NCBI GenBank assembly: GCA_963691775.1
Contig: OY829369.1
Location: 3,844,001-3,908,000, forward strand
Length of the DNA: 64,000 nucleotides
Direction: 5' to 3'
DNA from: JAZBPO01 sp963691775
GTDB taxonomy: Bacteria; Pseudomonadota; Gammaproteobacteria; Pseudomonadales; Azotimanducaceae
Positions 35,701-42,364 of the stretch are shown here, one piece after another. Within the stretch, counting starts at the first letter, position 1, and each line of letters starts with the position of its first letter. The position numbers and the translations under genes are program-made. A model generated the notes under the pieces. That model did not search any database. It was not told the DNA's origin and saw only the letters and a list, made by a program, of their open reading frames with translations.

Positions 35701-36224
35701 AGATGCAAGGTGCGATCGGATGCATCGATGATGGAGAGATGTGCGCTGGGCAGGGTGAGCTGCTGACCGGATGCATAAGCCTGTGCGCCCGCAGACAGTG
35801 TCAGCCCGGCAAGCGCCCCCTCGCCGTGCAGACGCGCGCCTTCGATCGTGAAGGCCTCTATGCGGATCGGCAGCGGCAGCTCGATGCCCGAGAATGCCGC
35901 GTCGGGAGCCTCGGCGGTGCGCTCGAGCGTGATGTTCAGGTCCGCGATCGCGACCTTCTCGAGCACGAGCTTGCCGCGCAGCAGCGCCAGAGGCCGCCAG
36001 GCGATGACGAGGGTCCCCACCGTCATGCGTCCTGAATCGAGTTCGACGCCGCTGAGGATGAGACGGTCCGTCAGCCTCCCTTCTATCGCGCTGGCCCGCG
36101 CGCCCGCGAGAAACAGAACGTGCTCGACGACTGCGTCACGGACGCGCGGCGATGCAGCCGCGATCGCGAGCACCAGGGCTGTGACCAACGCCGCGGAACC
36201 GATCAGGGCGACCATGCGCTTCAT
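32709..36224 (-). CDS. tamB: TamB, translocation and assembly module / lipid-transport bridge protein
   Basis: 1171 aa. N-terminal membrane anchor (LIGSAALVTALVLAIAAAS), then a very long repetitive beta-rich region (AsmA/TamB-like lipid-transfer groove), and the C-terminal DUF490 domain ending in YEISDRLSARTETG and LLYRREFD. It spans the periplasm and works with TamA in outer-membrane biogenesis or phospholipid transport. The start overlaps the tamA stop by 4 bp. Around residues 190-215 is an unusual (TG)n run encoded by a hexanucleotide array. Confidence 0.9.
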   Translation of the reverse strand: MKRMVALIGSAALVTALVLAIAAASPRVRDAVVEHVLFLAGARASAIEGRLTDRLILSGVELDSGRMTVGTLVIAWRPLALLRGKLVLEKVAIADLNITLERTAEAPDAAFSGIELPLPIRIEAFTIEGARLHGEGALAGLTLSAGAQAYASGQQLTLPSAHLSIIDASDRTLHLAGAARLELSANLPWSWTGTGTGTGTGTGTGAGTGAGIADGQRSQAARAGAAASSDLSRLEASLKLEGTLRSAALAAELSAPLPLRLTASIPDLSAPTITADAELLAARAFDAFTLASATAHFDGALDRGSSSAAAVIEVSDPFAAERLPINVALSGEQDARGLMFTLQAVSKHLRLDATGRTLIPSGRTDAKLHARLDARAPRSNSHALAFDAFTDVLWSPADATLRLSDGALTGTLDGRPVSLEGHAALSLASNLRANALDVTGALGSNRLRIQKEAGTAPAASVRIDLADLTEIHPDMRGRGRIEGRVGGTLAAPDLRVFGVLDGAGLGEVSIAQLRAQIHLAQGLRGEGTVNLEVTELTHPRLAEPAFASLTAQGPLGAWPLRLDAKSADASIHGEATLSVEPSMERIAGEASVLNVRHPSLGVWKLEAPTVFSYAGGTRFSLAAACMTSTPAHLCTSALAWPLATDADIAEVRITALPAARLAKWLPAGVQLDGALAGNLRYAPAHAALNVEASGLGLVLQALDAGRYVFEDVIEELSLRIEREDDALIGAARVHARNAGSVALEGRIDHAESFADSPLEGRAHINLDALEVFEPFLDGLEDPAGSFQGELRVTGTAGRPRLSGQGDGHLRIEVPAIGRVLDLPAFTVSSVADEGLKIEGAFDVDGIPLRFDGALAYDAEDQVRAALSLRGDDVPLVALPDLALWLSPHFEAELQDGVLSVNGTLGVPRARIAVKSVPEAGAARSQDVILHRKVPAAADRGVLTQARVEVHLGDDVQLTAGALSTGLTGNLALALGLDRSLTAQGHIDTRGGTVSRFGRELTITTGSLAFDGSLMRPEVSVTAGRVLGGQEVGVTITGPPDALETSLYATPPLDDGAALSMLVTGRAPDAVRPEDQERVSAAAFSLGVGAANPYLQGFGERLGLKEFGVDTGTGAVVAGTRLSERLYARYNFALTTRASGVQIEYEISDRLSARTETGPVHALDLLYRREFD
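35595..35654 (+). repeat. Hexanucleotide array within tamB encoding (TG)n
   Basis: Ten contiguous hexamers, mostly GGTCCC on the plus strand, with GGCTCC, GGTGCC and GGTCCA variants at the edges. On the coding strand they give alternating Thr-Gly with a few Ala-Gly pairs. Same unit as the intergenic array at 13532-13573. Confidence 0.95.
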
Positions 36225-37963
36225 CGGAACTGGGCACCGATGCCGATGTGCACGCGCACGTTTCGCTCTGGGTCATCGAGGGGTGCCGCGACGTCAAAGC
36301 GTATGGGGCCTATGGGCGACCGCCAACGTATGCCGGCGCCCAGCCCGGTCACCCAGGGATCGTCGCGTTCGTTGAATGCGCCGCCGCTATCCGCGAATGC
36401 GGCCACCGACCAGCGCCCGCGAACGACCTGTTCGAATTCGATGCTCGTGACAAGGAGATGGCGCCCGCCGCGCACCTCTCCGTTACTTGCGAGGGGGCCG
36501 ACGTCGTCCAGACCGTAGCCTCGGATGGAACGGTCGCCGCCGGCAAAGAAGCGCAGAGAAGGTGGCAGCTTCCGGAAGGAATCGGTCCAGGTCGTACCGG
36601 CGTTGACCTTCGCGATCCAGCGCGCTCGATCGCCGGCCGGGATCGCGATCTCGCCCTCAGCGCGGAATTGCGCGAAGCGCGCGGACGAAAGAACTCCCGC
36701 ACCGCGCACGCTGCTTTGCGCCCGCCACCCGAGCTCCAGAGGCTCTGCAGCGCTGCGCTCCGAGCGTTCCAGCGAAGTTCCGAGGATCAGGAGATTGGAG
36801 TGTTCGTCGTCGAGGGCGACCACGAAACGCTCGCTCGTGAACTCGATGAACTCGCTCATCAGGGTTTGCCGCGGACCGCCGTGGACGCGGCGGGCGCTGA
36901 CCGTTGCGGCTTCCGCGTCCACCGTGTCGGTGTCTTCCGAGTTGATACCGGCTTCAAGAATGAGCCAGGCCTTCGCCGCGCCGGACAGGGGCAAGCGATA
37001 CTCGCCGCGCAGGCTGGAAAGAACGGGGGAGGCGCGGAGGTCCGCGCCGGCCTGATGGCCGCGGCGATTGCGGTAGCGATCGGCGAAGGAAAGTTCCGCC
37101 CGGGGCCCGACGTCGGTGGCAAAGCCAAGGCCGGCACCTAGACGGAATCGCTGCTGAAGCGTGACGTCGGCGTCGACGGCAACGGCGGCGTCTTCGCCCG
37201 ACCGTGATCGCAGATCCACCGAGTCAACGTAGCCGGATGCCATGAGATCGCGTCGTACCTCGCCGATTGCAGCGCGCGAGTAGGCCCGCCCCGGCGTCCA
37301 GTCGACGATACGCTCGATCACCTCGGGATCGATGGCGTCCGGGGTTGTCTGCAGATGCAGCGCGCCGAAGTGGTGAAGCGATCCGGTGTCGAGGTGCAAT
37401 GTGACGTCGGCGGCACCTAGCTCGGGATAGACGTCGATTCGGTGCTCGGTGAACGTTGCGTTTAGATAGCCGTCGCTCAGCAGGGCTTCGTGCAGCGCGC
37501 GTTTGAAGCGCTCGTAGGCGCCCTCGTCGAGGCGACTGCCGGCCTTCAGGGGCGTGCGTTCGAGCAGCGGTGCTACGCGCGCTTCGCCGGGTCCGGCGAC
37601 GCGGATATCAACGTCACGCAGCCTGGTTTCCGGCCCCGGTACCAAGCGGACCGTTACGCGCCAGCAATCGCGGGCCCGATCAATCTCAAGCGTGCGGGTG
37701 GCGCCCAGTCGCGATATATCCCGGAACCGTTCGACGAGGGCGTCGCCCAGGCGCCCAGCGCGGAAGCGCACGGCCCAGGGGGCTGCCGTGCACTCTAGGT
37801 CATGCAGGCGAGACTGCGTGATCGCCCGCGCTCTGGCGTCTTTGCCGAGCAAGTCTTCGGTGCCGGTGATCTCGATCCGGCCCTGCGCGGCAGCCGCAAC
37901 CGATAGCAGTGCGCCCGCGCCGACCAGCAGCCAGATCGCGGTGCGGTGGCCCCGTGGGCGCAT
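36221..37963 (-). CDS. tamA: TamA, Omp85-family outer-membrane protein
   Basis: 580 aa: signal peptide (TAIWLLVGAGALLSVAAAAQ), POTRA domains over roughly residues 30-250, and a 16-strand barrel. The Omp85 loop-6 motif appears as GGDRSIRGY. The C-terminus GIGAQFR departs from the ideal terminal Phe but matches barrel strands. Forms the outer-membrane part of the TAM complex with TamB, which is encoded immediately downstream with a 4-bp overlap. ATG 37963 has only a weak ribosome site; longer in-frame starts overlap the upstream gene. Confidence 0.9.
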   Translation of the reverse strand: MRPRGHRTAIWLLVGAGALLSVAAAAQGRIEITGTEDLLGKDARARAITQSRLHDLECTAAPWAVRFRAGRLGDALVERFRDISRLGATRTLEIDRARDCWRVTVRLVPGPETRLRDVDIRVAGPGEARVAPLLERTPLKAGSRLDEGAYERFKRALHEALLSDGYLNATFTEHRIDVYPELGAADVTLHLDTGSLHHFGALHLQTTPDAIDPEVIERIVDWTPGRAYSRAAIGEVRRDLMASGYVDSVDLRSRSGEDAAVAVDADVTLQQRFRLGAGLGFATDVGPRAELSFADRYRNRRGHQAGADLRASPVLSSLRGEYRLPLSGAAKAWLILEAGINSEDTDTVDAEAATVSARRVHGGPRQTLMSEFIEFTSERFVVALDDEHSNLLILGTSLERSERSAAEPLELGWRAQSSVRGAGVLSSARFAQFRAEGEIAIPAGDRARWIAKVNAGTTWTDSFRKLPPSLRFFAGGDRSIRGYGLDDVGPLASNGEVRGGRHLLVTSIEFEQVVRGRWSVAAFADSGGAFNERDDPWVTGLGAGIRWRSPIGPIRFDVAAPLDDPERNVRVHIGIGAQFR

Positions 37964-37982
37964 TTTGCGGCCCGTGCGCGGC

Positions 37983-40532
37983 TCAGCCGCGCAGACGTGC
38001 CGCGAGCGCGTCGAGCGTGTCGGCAAGGCCCCGCGCCGCTCGACTTTCGCCGCCGATATCCTCGGCGATGGCGGTGACGCGCCGTGCCAGCCTCCGGTCA
38101 CGCCTTGAGAGATCGAGTTGCGCCTTCACTTGGTCGAGCGCGGCGTTCATCGCGCCGGCGCTTTCGGCTGTCAGGGTGCCCGCACGCACCAATTGATCGA
38201 TATAGGCGCGTGCGATCACGGGTTCCGCAGGCCAGCTCACCGGGAACTGCTGCTGGGGATTGAAGACGCTGCCCTGGTCGGCGAGTGCCGCCGCAGCAAT
38301 CTCGTTCGCGCTCACGAAATCGCTGGGCGTGAGTTCGAGGACGTCGATGCCGCGGGCGATCTCCGTGCCGTAGATTCGGCCCCCGTACCAGTAGGTCGAC
38401 CAGTAGCCGCCGAGGATCATCTCCTCCGCGTCGATCGGGCCTCGGTCGAAGAACGCGATCTCCTGCGGATGTGCCGAGTCGGTGAAGTCGATGATCGACA
38501 CGCCGCCCTGGTACCAGGCCTGGACGAAGATATCTCGACCGGGGATTGGCACGATGGAGCCGTTGTGGGCGACGCAGTTCTCTTCCTCGACCTGGGGCGC
38601 CGGGATCTTGAAGTGGCTGCGATAGACAAGCTCGCCGCCGACGATGTCGTAGATGGCGTCTGCGCCCCAGGTCAGCGGGTCATAGGCACGGCAGCGGGGC
38701 CGGCTGCCGCCGCCCCATTCGTCCGTGAACAGCACCTTCGTGCCGTCATTGTTGAATGTTGCCGAGTGCCAGTAGGCGAAGCCCTCGTCGACCACCTCGT
38801 CGATGCGCGTCGGTGCGCGCGGGTCCGAGATATCGAAGATGATGCCGTTGCCCGAGCAGGCGCCCGCGGCGATGCCGGCTGCCGGGAACACGGTGATGTC
38901 GTGGCACTGGTCCGTGCGCTCCGTGTCCTGCGTGTCGTCACCGTGGTCGCCGCCGCGCCAGAGGCCGGCGAGCGCACCCGTTTCCTCGTCTGCAAAGACG
39001 GCCGGGCTGTCGACGATGCGCGCTGCGCTGGGATCGTTGACGGGGATCTCGATCACGTCGATGCGGAAGAGCGCGGTGCGTTGATCGCCCGGGGACTCAT
39101 CGAAGCAGCCCTCGAGCTCCTCGCCGTCGCGCACGGTTGCCGTGCCGGAGTTGTAGACAACGATCACGCCGTCCTCGCCCGGTCCGGAGACAACCGAGTG
39201 GGTGTGTGAGCCGCGGCAGGTCTGCACCGCACCGACCTGCATGGGGCGCTCGAGATCGGAAATGTCGAAGATCCGGATGCCGCGGAAGCGTGCTGGGCTG
39301 ACGTCTTCGCCCACGCCGTCCAGGCCGCAGTCGAGGCGTCCGCGGGTCTGCTCTACGGACATGATGAGCAGGTCGCCGACGATCGACACGTCTCCCTGGC
39401 CGCCCGGGCACACGATCGAACTCACATGATCAGGCAGGCCGGCGGCATCGAGGCGGTAGATGTTGTAGCCGTGGTAGTTGCCGACGACCATGACGTTGCC
39501 CGCGAAGGCGATGTCGGTATTCATGAAACTGAGCAGCGGTGAACGGTCGTAGGGTTCGGCGTCGTCTTCCGCCTCAGCGTCCGCCTCAGCTTCCGCCGCC
39601 TCGATCGTCGCTTCACCGCCGCCGTGGTGATCGCCGCCGTGATGATCCATCGCTGCGCTTGCGGTGTCGTCGACGTCCACAGCCGCCTCGGAGGACTCGC
39701 CCTGGGCGATCGCTTCAAGCCGCGGCGGCGACAGGCCCGCCGGGTTCTCCGGATCGAAGAAGCCCGCTGGCTTGGGCAGCGCCGCAAGCAGGCGCAGGTT
39801 GTGAATCGCCTCGCCTGCGTCGCGGAAGCCGGGCGCCAGGCCGGCGCGTGGATCGTCCGATAGGCCGACGAGGAGACCGTTCATGATCTCGATCTCGGTG
39901 GTCTGGTCGTTGACGATGTCGCTCGTGAACTCGAACAGCACGGGGTCGTAAGCCGCGCCGGGCTGGTCAAGGAGATCGTCGACCATCGAGACCGCACCCT
40001 CGTGGTGCGGAATCATCAATTGCAGGAACAGACGGTCGAAGTCGGTGCTGCCCGAGGCCTCGAGCTCGGCCATCTGCTCTGGCGTCGCCATGCCCATCAT
40101 CTCGTGCGATGCGTGTGTGTGCTCGGCGTGCGACGGCGCTGGCGCCTGTTCGCCTCGTGCCTCCAACCAGCCTTGCATGAACGCGATCTCGTCGGCCTGG
40201 GCAGCATTGATGCGGCCGGCAATGTCGATGATGTCGGGGTTGTTCGTCCGCGCGGCGACGAGCTCGGCCATCTGCACCGCCTGCGCATGGTGCGGAATCA
40301 TGTCCTGCATGAAACGCACGTCATCCCTTGAATAGCTGGTGTCGGCAACCTCTATCGCTTCCTGCGCACTCAGTGCCCGCACGGGCTCTCCGGGCGCACC
40401 GGGTTGCACGATGGGGACTTCCGCTGCGGCTGATGCGGCGGCGAGCGCGGCGGCTAGCGCGGCGGCGAGCGCGGCGGCGAGCGCCGCGGCAGGTACAAGA
40501 GATGGGAAGCGGTTGGGCTGGGAACGAGGCAC
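37983..40532 (-). CDS. Secreted DUF305 plus LVIVD-type beta-propeller fusion protein
   Basis: 849 aa from GTG 40532 with GAAGGAGA upstream. The signal peptide is an expanded Ala/Leu run. Residues about 60-230 contain two DUF305-like halves with FMQDMIPHHAQAV and FLQLMIPHHEGAV, a His/Met-rich motif family linked to copper handling. A His- and acid-rich linker (HHGGDHHGGG, then an EAEADAEAE run) leads to a propeller built of LVIVD-like repeats (about residues 330-740). A helical C-terminal tail follows. It may bind metal at the cell surface. 19 bp upstream of tamA. Confidence 0.82.
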   Translation of the reverse strand: MPRSQPNRFPSLVPAAALAAALAAALAAALAAASAAAEVPIVQPGAPGEPVRALSAQEAIEVADTSYSRDDVRFMQDMIPHHAQAVQMAELVAARTNNPDIIDIAGRINAAQADEIAFMQGWLEARGEQAPAPSHAEHTHASHEMMGMATPEQMAELEASGSTDFDRLFLQLMIPHHEGAVSMVDDLLDQPGAAYDPVLFEFTSDIVNDQTTEIEIMNGLLVGLSDDPRAGLAPGFRDAGEAIHNLRLLAALPKPAGFFDPENPAGLSPPRLEAIAQGESSEAAVDVDDTASAAMDHHGGDHHGGGEATIEAAEAEADAEAEDDAEPYDRSPLLSFMNTDIAFAGNVMVVGNYHGYNIYRLDAAGLPDHVSSIVCPGGQGDVSIVGDLLIMSVEQTRGRLDCGLDGVGEDVSPARFRGIRIFDISDLERPMQVGAVQTCRGSHTHSVVSGPGEDGVIVVYNSGTATVRDGEELEGCFDESPGDQRTALFRIDVIEIPVNDPSAARIVDSPAVFADEETGALAGLWRGGDHGDDTQDTERTDQCHDITVFPAAGIAAGACSGNGIIFDISDPRAPTRIDEVVDEGFAYWHSATFNNDGTKVLFTDEWGGGSRPRCRAYDPLTWGADAIYDIVGGELVYRSHFKIPAPQVEEENCVAHNGSIVPIPGRDIFVQAWYQGGVSIIDFTDSAHPQEIAFFDRGPIDAEEMILGGYWSTYWYGGRIYGTEIARGIDVLELTPSDFVSANEIAAAALADQGSVFNPQQQFPVSWPAEPVIARAYIDQLVRAGTLTAESAGAMNAALDQVKAQLDLSRRDRRLARRVTAIAEDIGGESRAARGLADTLDALAARLRG
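40435..40482 (-). repeat. 12-bp tandem array in the DUF305 protein signal peptide
   Basis: Four units of GCGGCGGCGAGC (one with GCTAGC) on the plus strand encode the LAAA periodicity of the signal peptide's hydrophobic core. Copy changes would lengthen the h-region by four residues each. Confidence 0.9.
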
Positions 40533-40720
40533 GAGCGTCTCCTTCGATCGGGCAGGTCAGTTGCTTCGATAGGCGAACGGAGCAGGGTACACGGGGCTCG
40601 TCGAGGGCGCGCGACACGTCGATGGTGCGTCCCTTGCAGGACGGAGCAGCTCCAGGCCGTCCGCAGGGGGACGGTGAGCCCGCTACCGCCCACTACCGCC
40701 CACTACAGGAGAACACGCTC

Positions 40721-41371
40721 ATGAGGCGCATGCTGACCGTATTCGGAACTTGTCTGTTGATGGCGTGTGAGCCCGCGCCGGCGCCCGACGCTGGAGCGGC
40801 TGCCCCGCCTGCGGAGCCGCCGACGGAGTCCGAGTCGATCACCCTGCCGGTGACGGTTGAGGCCGCTGTTGATGAGGCGCCCGCCCCCTTCATCCCCGAG
40901 GCATTCGAGCCTCCCGTGCGCGTCGACGCGGGCGCGTTTGTGATTGTCCCGCTCGGCCCGGAACTCGTGGACATCGACTACGAGGCCTACATGTCGTCCA
41001 TAGAGCATCTGCAGACAACCTTTACCCGCAGTACGGGCTGGCCGAGGGAAGGGATCAGCGACGAAGAAGCCATGCTCGACATGGAAACGGAAGCGGCACG
41101 GTTCGCGGCGCGCACCTCCTTCGCCTACGCGGTGCTGACTCCGGACGGGACGCGAGAACGGGGCTGTGTGTACGTTCGTCCGGCGTCTAAGCCGGGGTTC
41201 GATGCGGAAGTGAAGCTCTGGGTCACGCAGGCTGAGTTCGATGCGGGCTTCGATCCGGAACTCTACGCATGGGCTCGTGCCTGGGTCGCGGACACCTGGC
41301 CCTTCGAGTCCGTGGCCTATCCCGGCCGCGCCATTCCCTGGGAGGACTGGGACGCGCTGCCTGACGCATGA
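40721..41371 (+). CDS. Lipoprotein with a possible GNAT-like fold
   Basis: 216 aa from ATG 40721 (AGGAGA upstream). Short lipoprotein signal (TVFGTCLLMACEP), then a Pro/Ala/Glu-rich linker to about residue 60. The domain from LGPELVDIDYEAYMSSIEHL to VAYPGRAIPWEDWD includes FAYAVLTPDGTRERGCVYV, a beta4-like strand of acetyltransferase-fold proteins, but no CoA-binding RxxGxG motif. Function unknown; possibly a non-catalytic GNAT relative. A 10-bp tandem (CACTACCGCC) lies at 40683-40706 just before its ribosome site. Divergent from the DUF305 gene. Confidence 0.65.
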   Translation: MRRMLTVFGTCLLMACEPAPAPDAGAAAPPAEPPTESESITLPVTVEAAVDEAPAPFIPEAFEPPVRVDAGAFVIVPLGPELVDIDYEAYMSSIEHLQTTFTRSTGWPREGISDEEAMLDMETEAARFAARTSFAYAVLTPDGTRERGCVYVRPASKPGFDAEVKLWVTQAEFDAGFDPELYAWARAWVADTWPFESVAYPGRAIPWEDWDALPDA

Positions 41372-41511
41372 CGCACGCCCACGGCTGCGTCCAGCTCGAG
41401 CGGGCTGCATGAATGGAAGCATCCTTTCATGCGGCTGGCGCAGGCGCGTGACCCGTTGTCACCCACGCGGCCCCCTCCCTTTCCGTGTATTTCGCGTTAA
41501 CGATTAGTTAC

Positions 41512-41545
41512 TGGCCCTCGCAAGGGCGCTCCACCATAACTAGTG
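41512..41545. promoter_or_regulatory. Two adjacent hairpins in the 41.4-41.6 kb AT-richer leader
   Basis: GCCCT-N4-AGGGC is followed directly by CTCCAC-N8-GTGGAG. They lie just after an AT-richer stretch (CGTTAACGATTAGTTACT) that may contain the promoter of the coiled-coil protein gene at 41615. They could be a structured leader or a terminator for the preceding lipoprotein gene. Confidence 0.35.
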
Positions 41546-41614
41546 GAGGGTGTTGCAGCTTCATGACACAGCCGGCGTAAGCATGTTCGCGGGCAGCGTG
41601 ACGGAGATGGCCAG

Positions 41615-42241
41615 ATGCGTTCAGCAAACGAGACGATCGTTCCGGGTCTCCACAAAGAATGGGTGGTGGTGATTTCGGAAGGCAAGAATGCACCCATCCG
41701 GTCCTTCGCTGCGTTCAAGGCCGCCCTCGAGGAAGGTACGCAGCGCCTGCAGGAGGACTTCGACGAGCGCGCCATTTACGTGTTGACGGACATCCGCGGC
41801 ACCATTCTCGCAGCGTGCGCGTTCGTGCTCGGCGTGGATGACGACGGTCGGCTGCCAACGCAGCTTACGTTGCCCGTACGCGATCTTGCCCGCCGCGGGG
41901 ACAGCGGGGCCGACCTCGGCGCAGGGCCGATCCGCATCGCCTGTGCGGGGCATTGCCCGATCCCTTGGCACGGCAAGCGCCTGTGGGGAGACATACACGC
42001 AGAGGTCGCCCCGTACCTTGCGACGATCCAGCATCTGCTAAGGGGTCGAGCGCAGCGATGCAAGGACGATCTGCCCGAGCGGCGAGTGACTCGATTGGGT
42101 CGCCGCGCAACGGACAGCACCTGGACGCACGAGCGGGTTCAGGGCCTGGTGGTTGCGCATCAGCGTGAGGTCAAGAAGCTCCGCGATGAGAACGACGTGC
42201 TGCGCAGACGCGTGCTCCTGCTCGAGCGACGGATCAGCTGA
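41615..42241 (+). CDS. Conserved protein of unknown function with C-terminal coiled coil
   Basis: 208 aa; ATG 41615 with GGAG upstream. An N-terminal globular region (EWVVVISEGKNAPIRSF, ERAIYVLTDIRGTIL, DLGAGPIRIACAGHCPIPWHGKRLW) is followed by a basic linker and a leucine-rich coiled coil (VQGLVVAHQREVKKLRDEN). From memory, similar proteins are widespread in gammaproteobacteria and are sometimes labelled ParA-like, but there is no Walker A motif here, so that label is not supported. Cytoplasmic. Two Cys and His near GHCPIPWH might bind metal. Has its own probable promoter region. Confidence 0.65.
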   Translation: MRSANETIVPGLHKEWVVVISEGKNAPIRSFAAFKAALEEGTQRLQEDFDERAIYVLTDIRGTILAACAFVLGVDDDGRLPTQLTLPVRDLARRGDSGADLGAGPIRIACAGHCPIPWHGKRLWGDIHAEVAPYLATIQHLLRGRAQRCKDDLPERRVTRLGRRATDSTWTHERVQGLVVAHQREVKKLRDENDVLRRRVLLLERRIS

Positions 42242-42364
42242 CCGGTGCGCGGTGCGCAGGCCAGGGTCGCCGAATGCGCGGTTTTCCCCGGCTCCGGTCT
42301 CAGCCCCGGTCTGGGCCTTGGTCTGGCCGCACTGGACACGGCGCTCGGCTGATCCGGCACTCGG

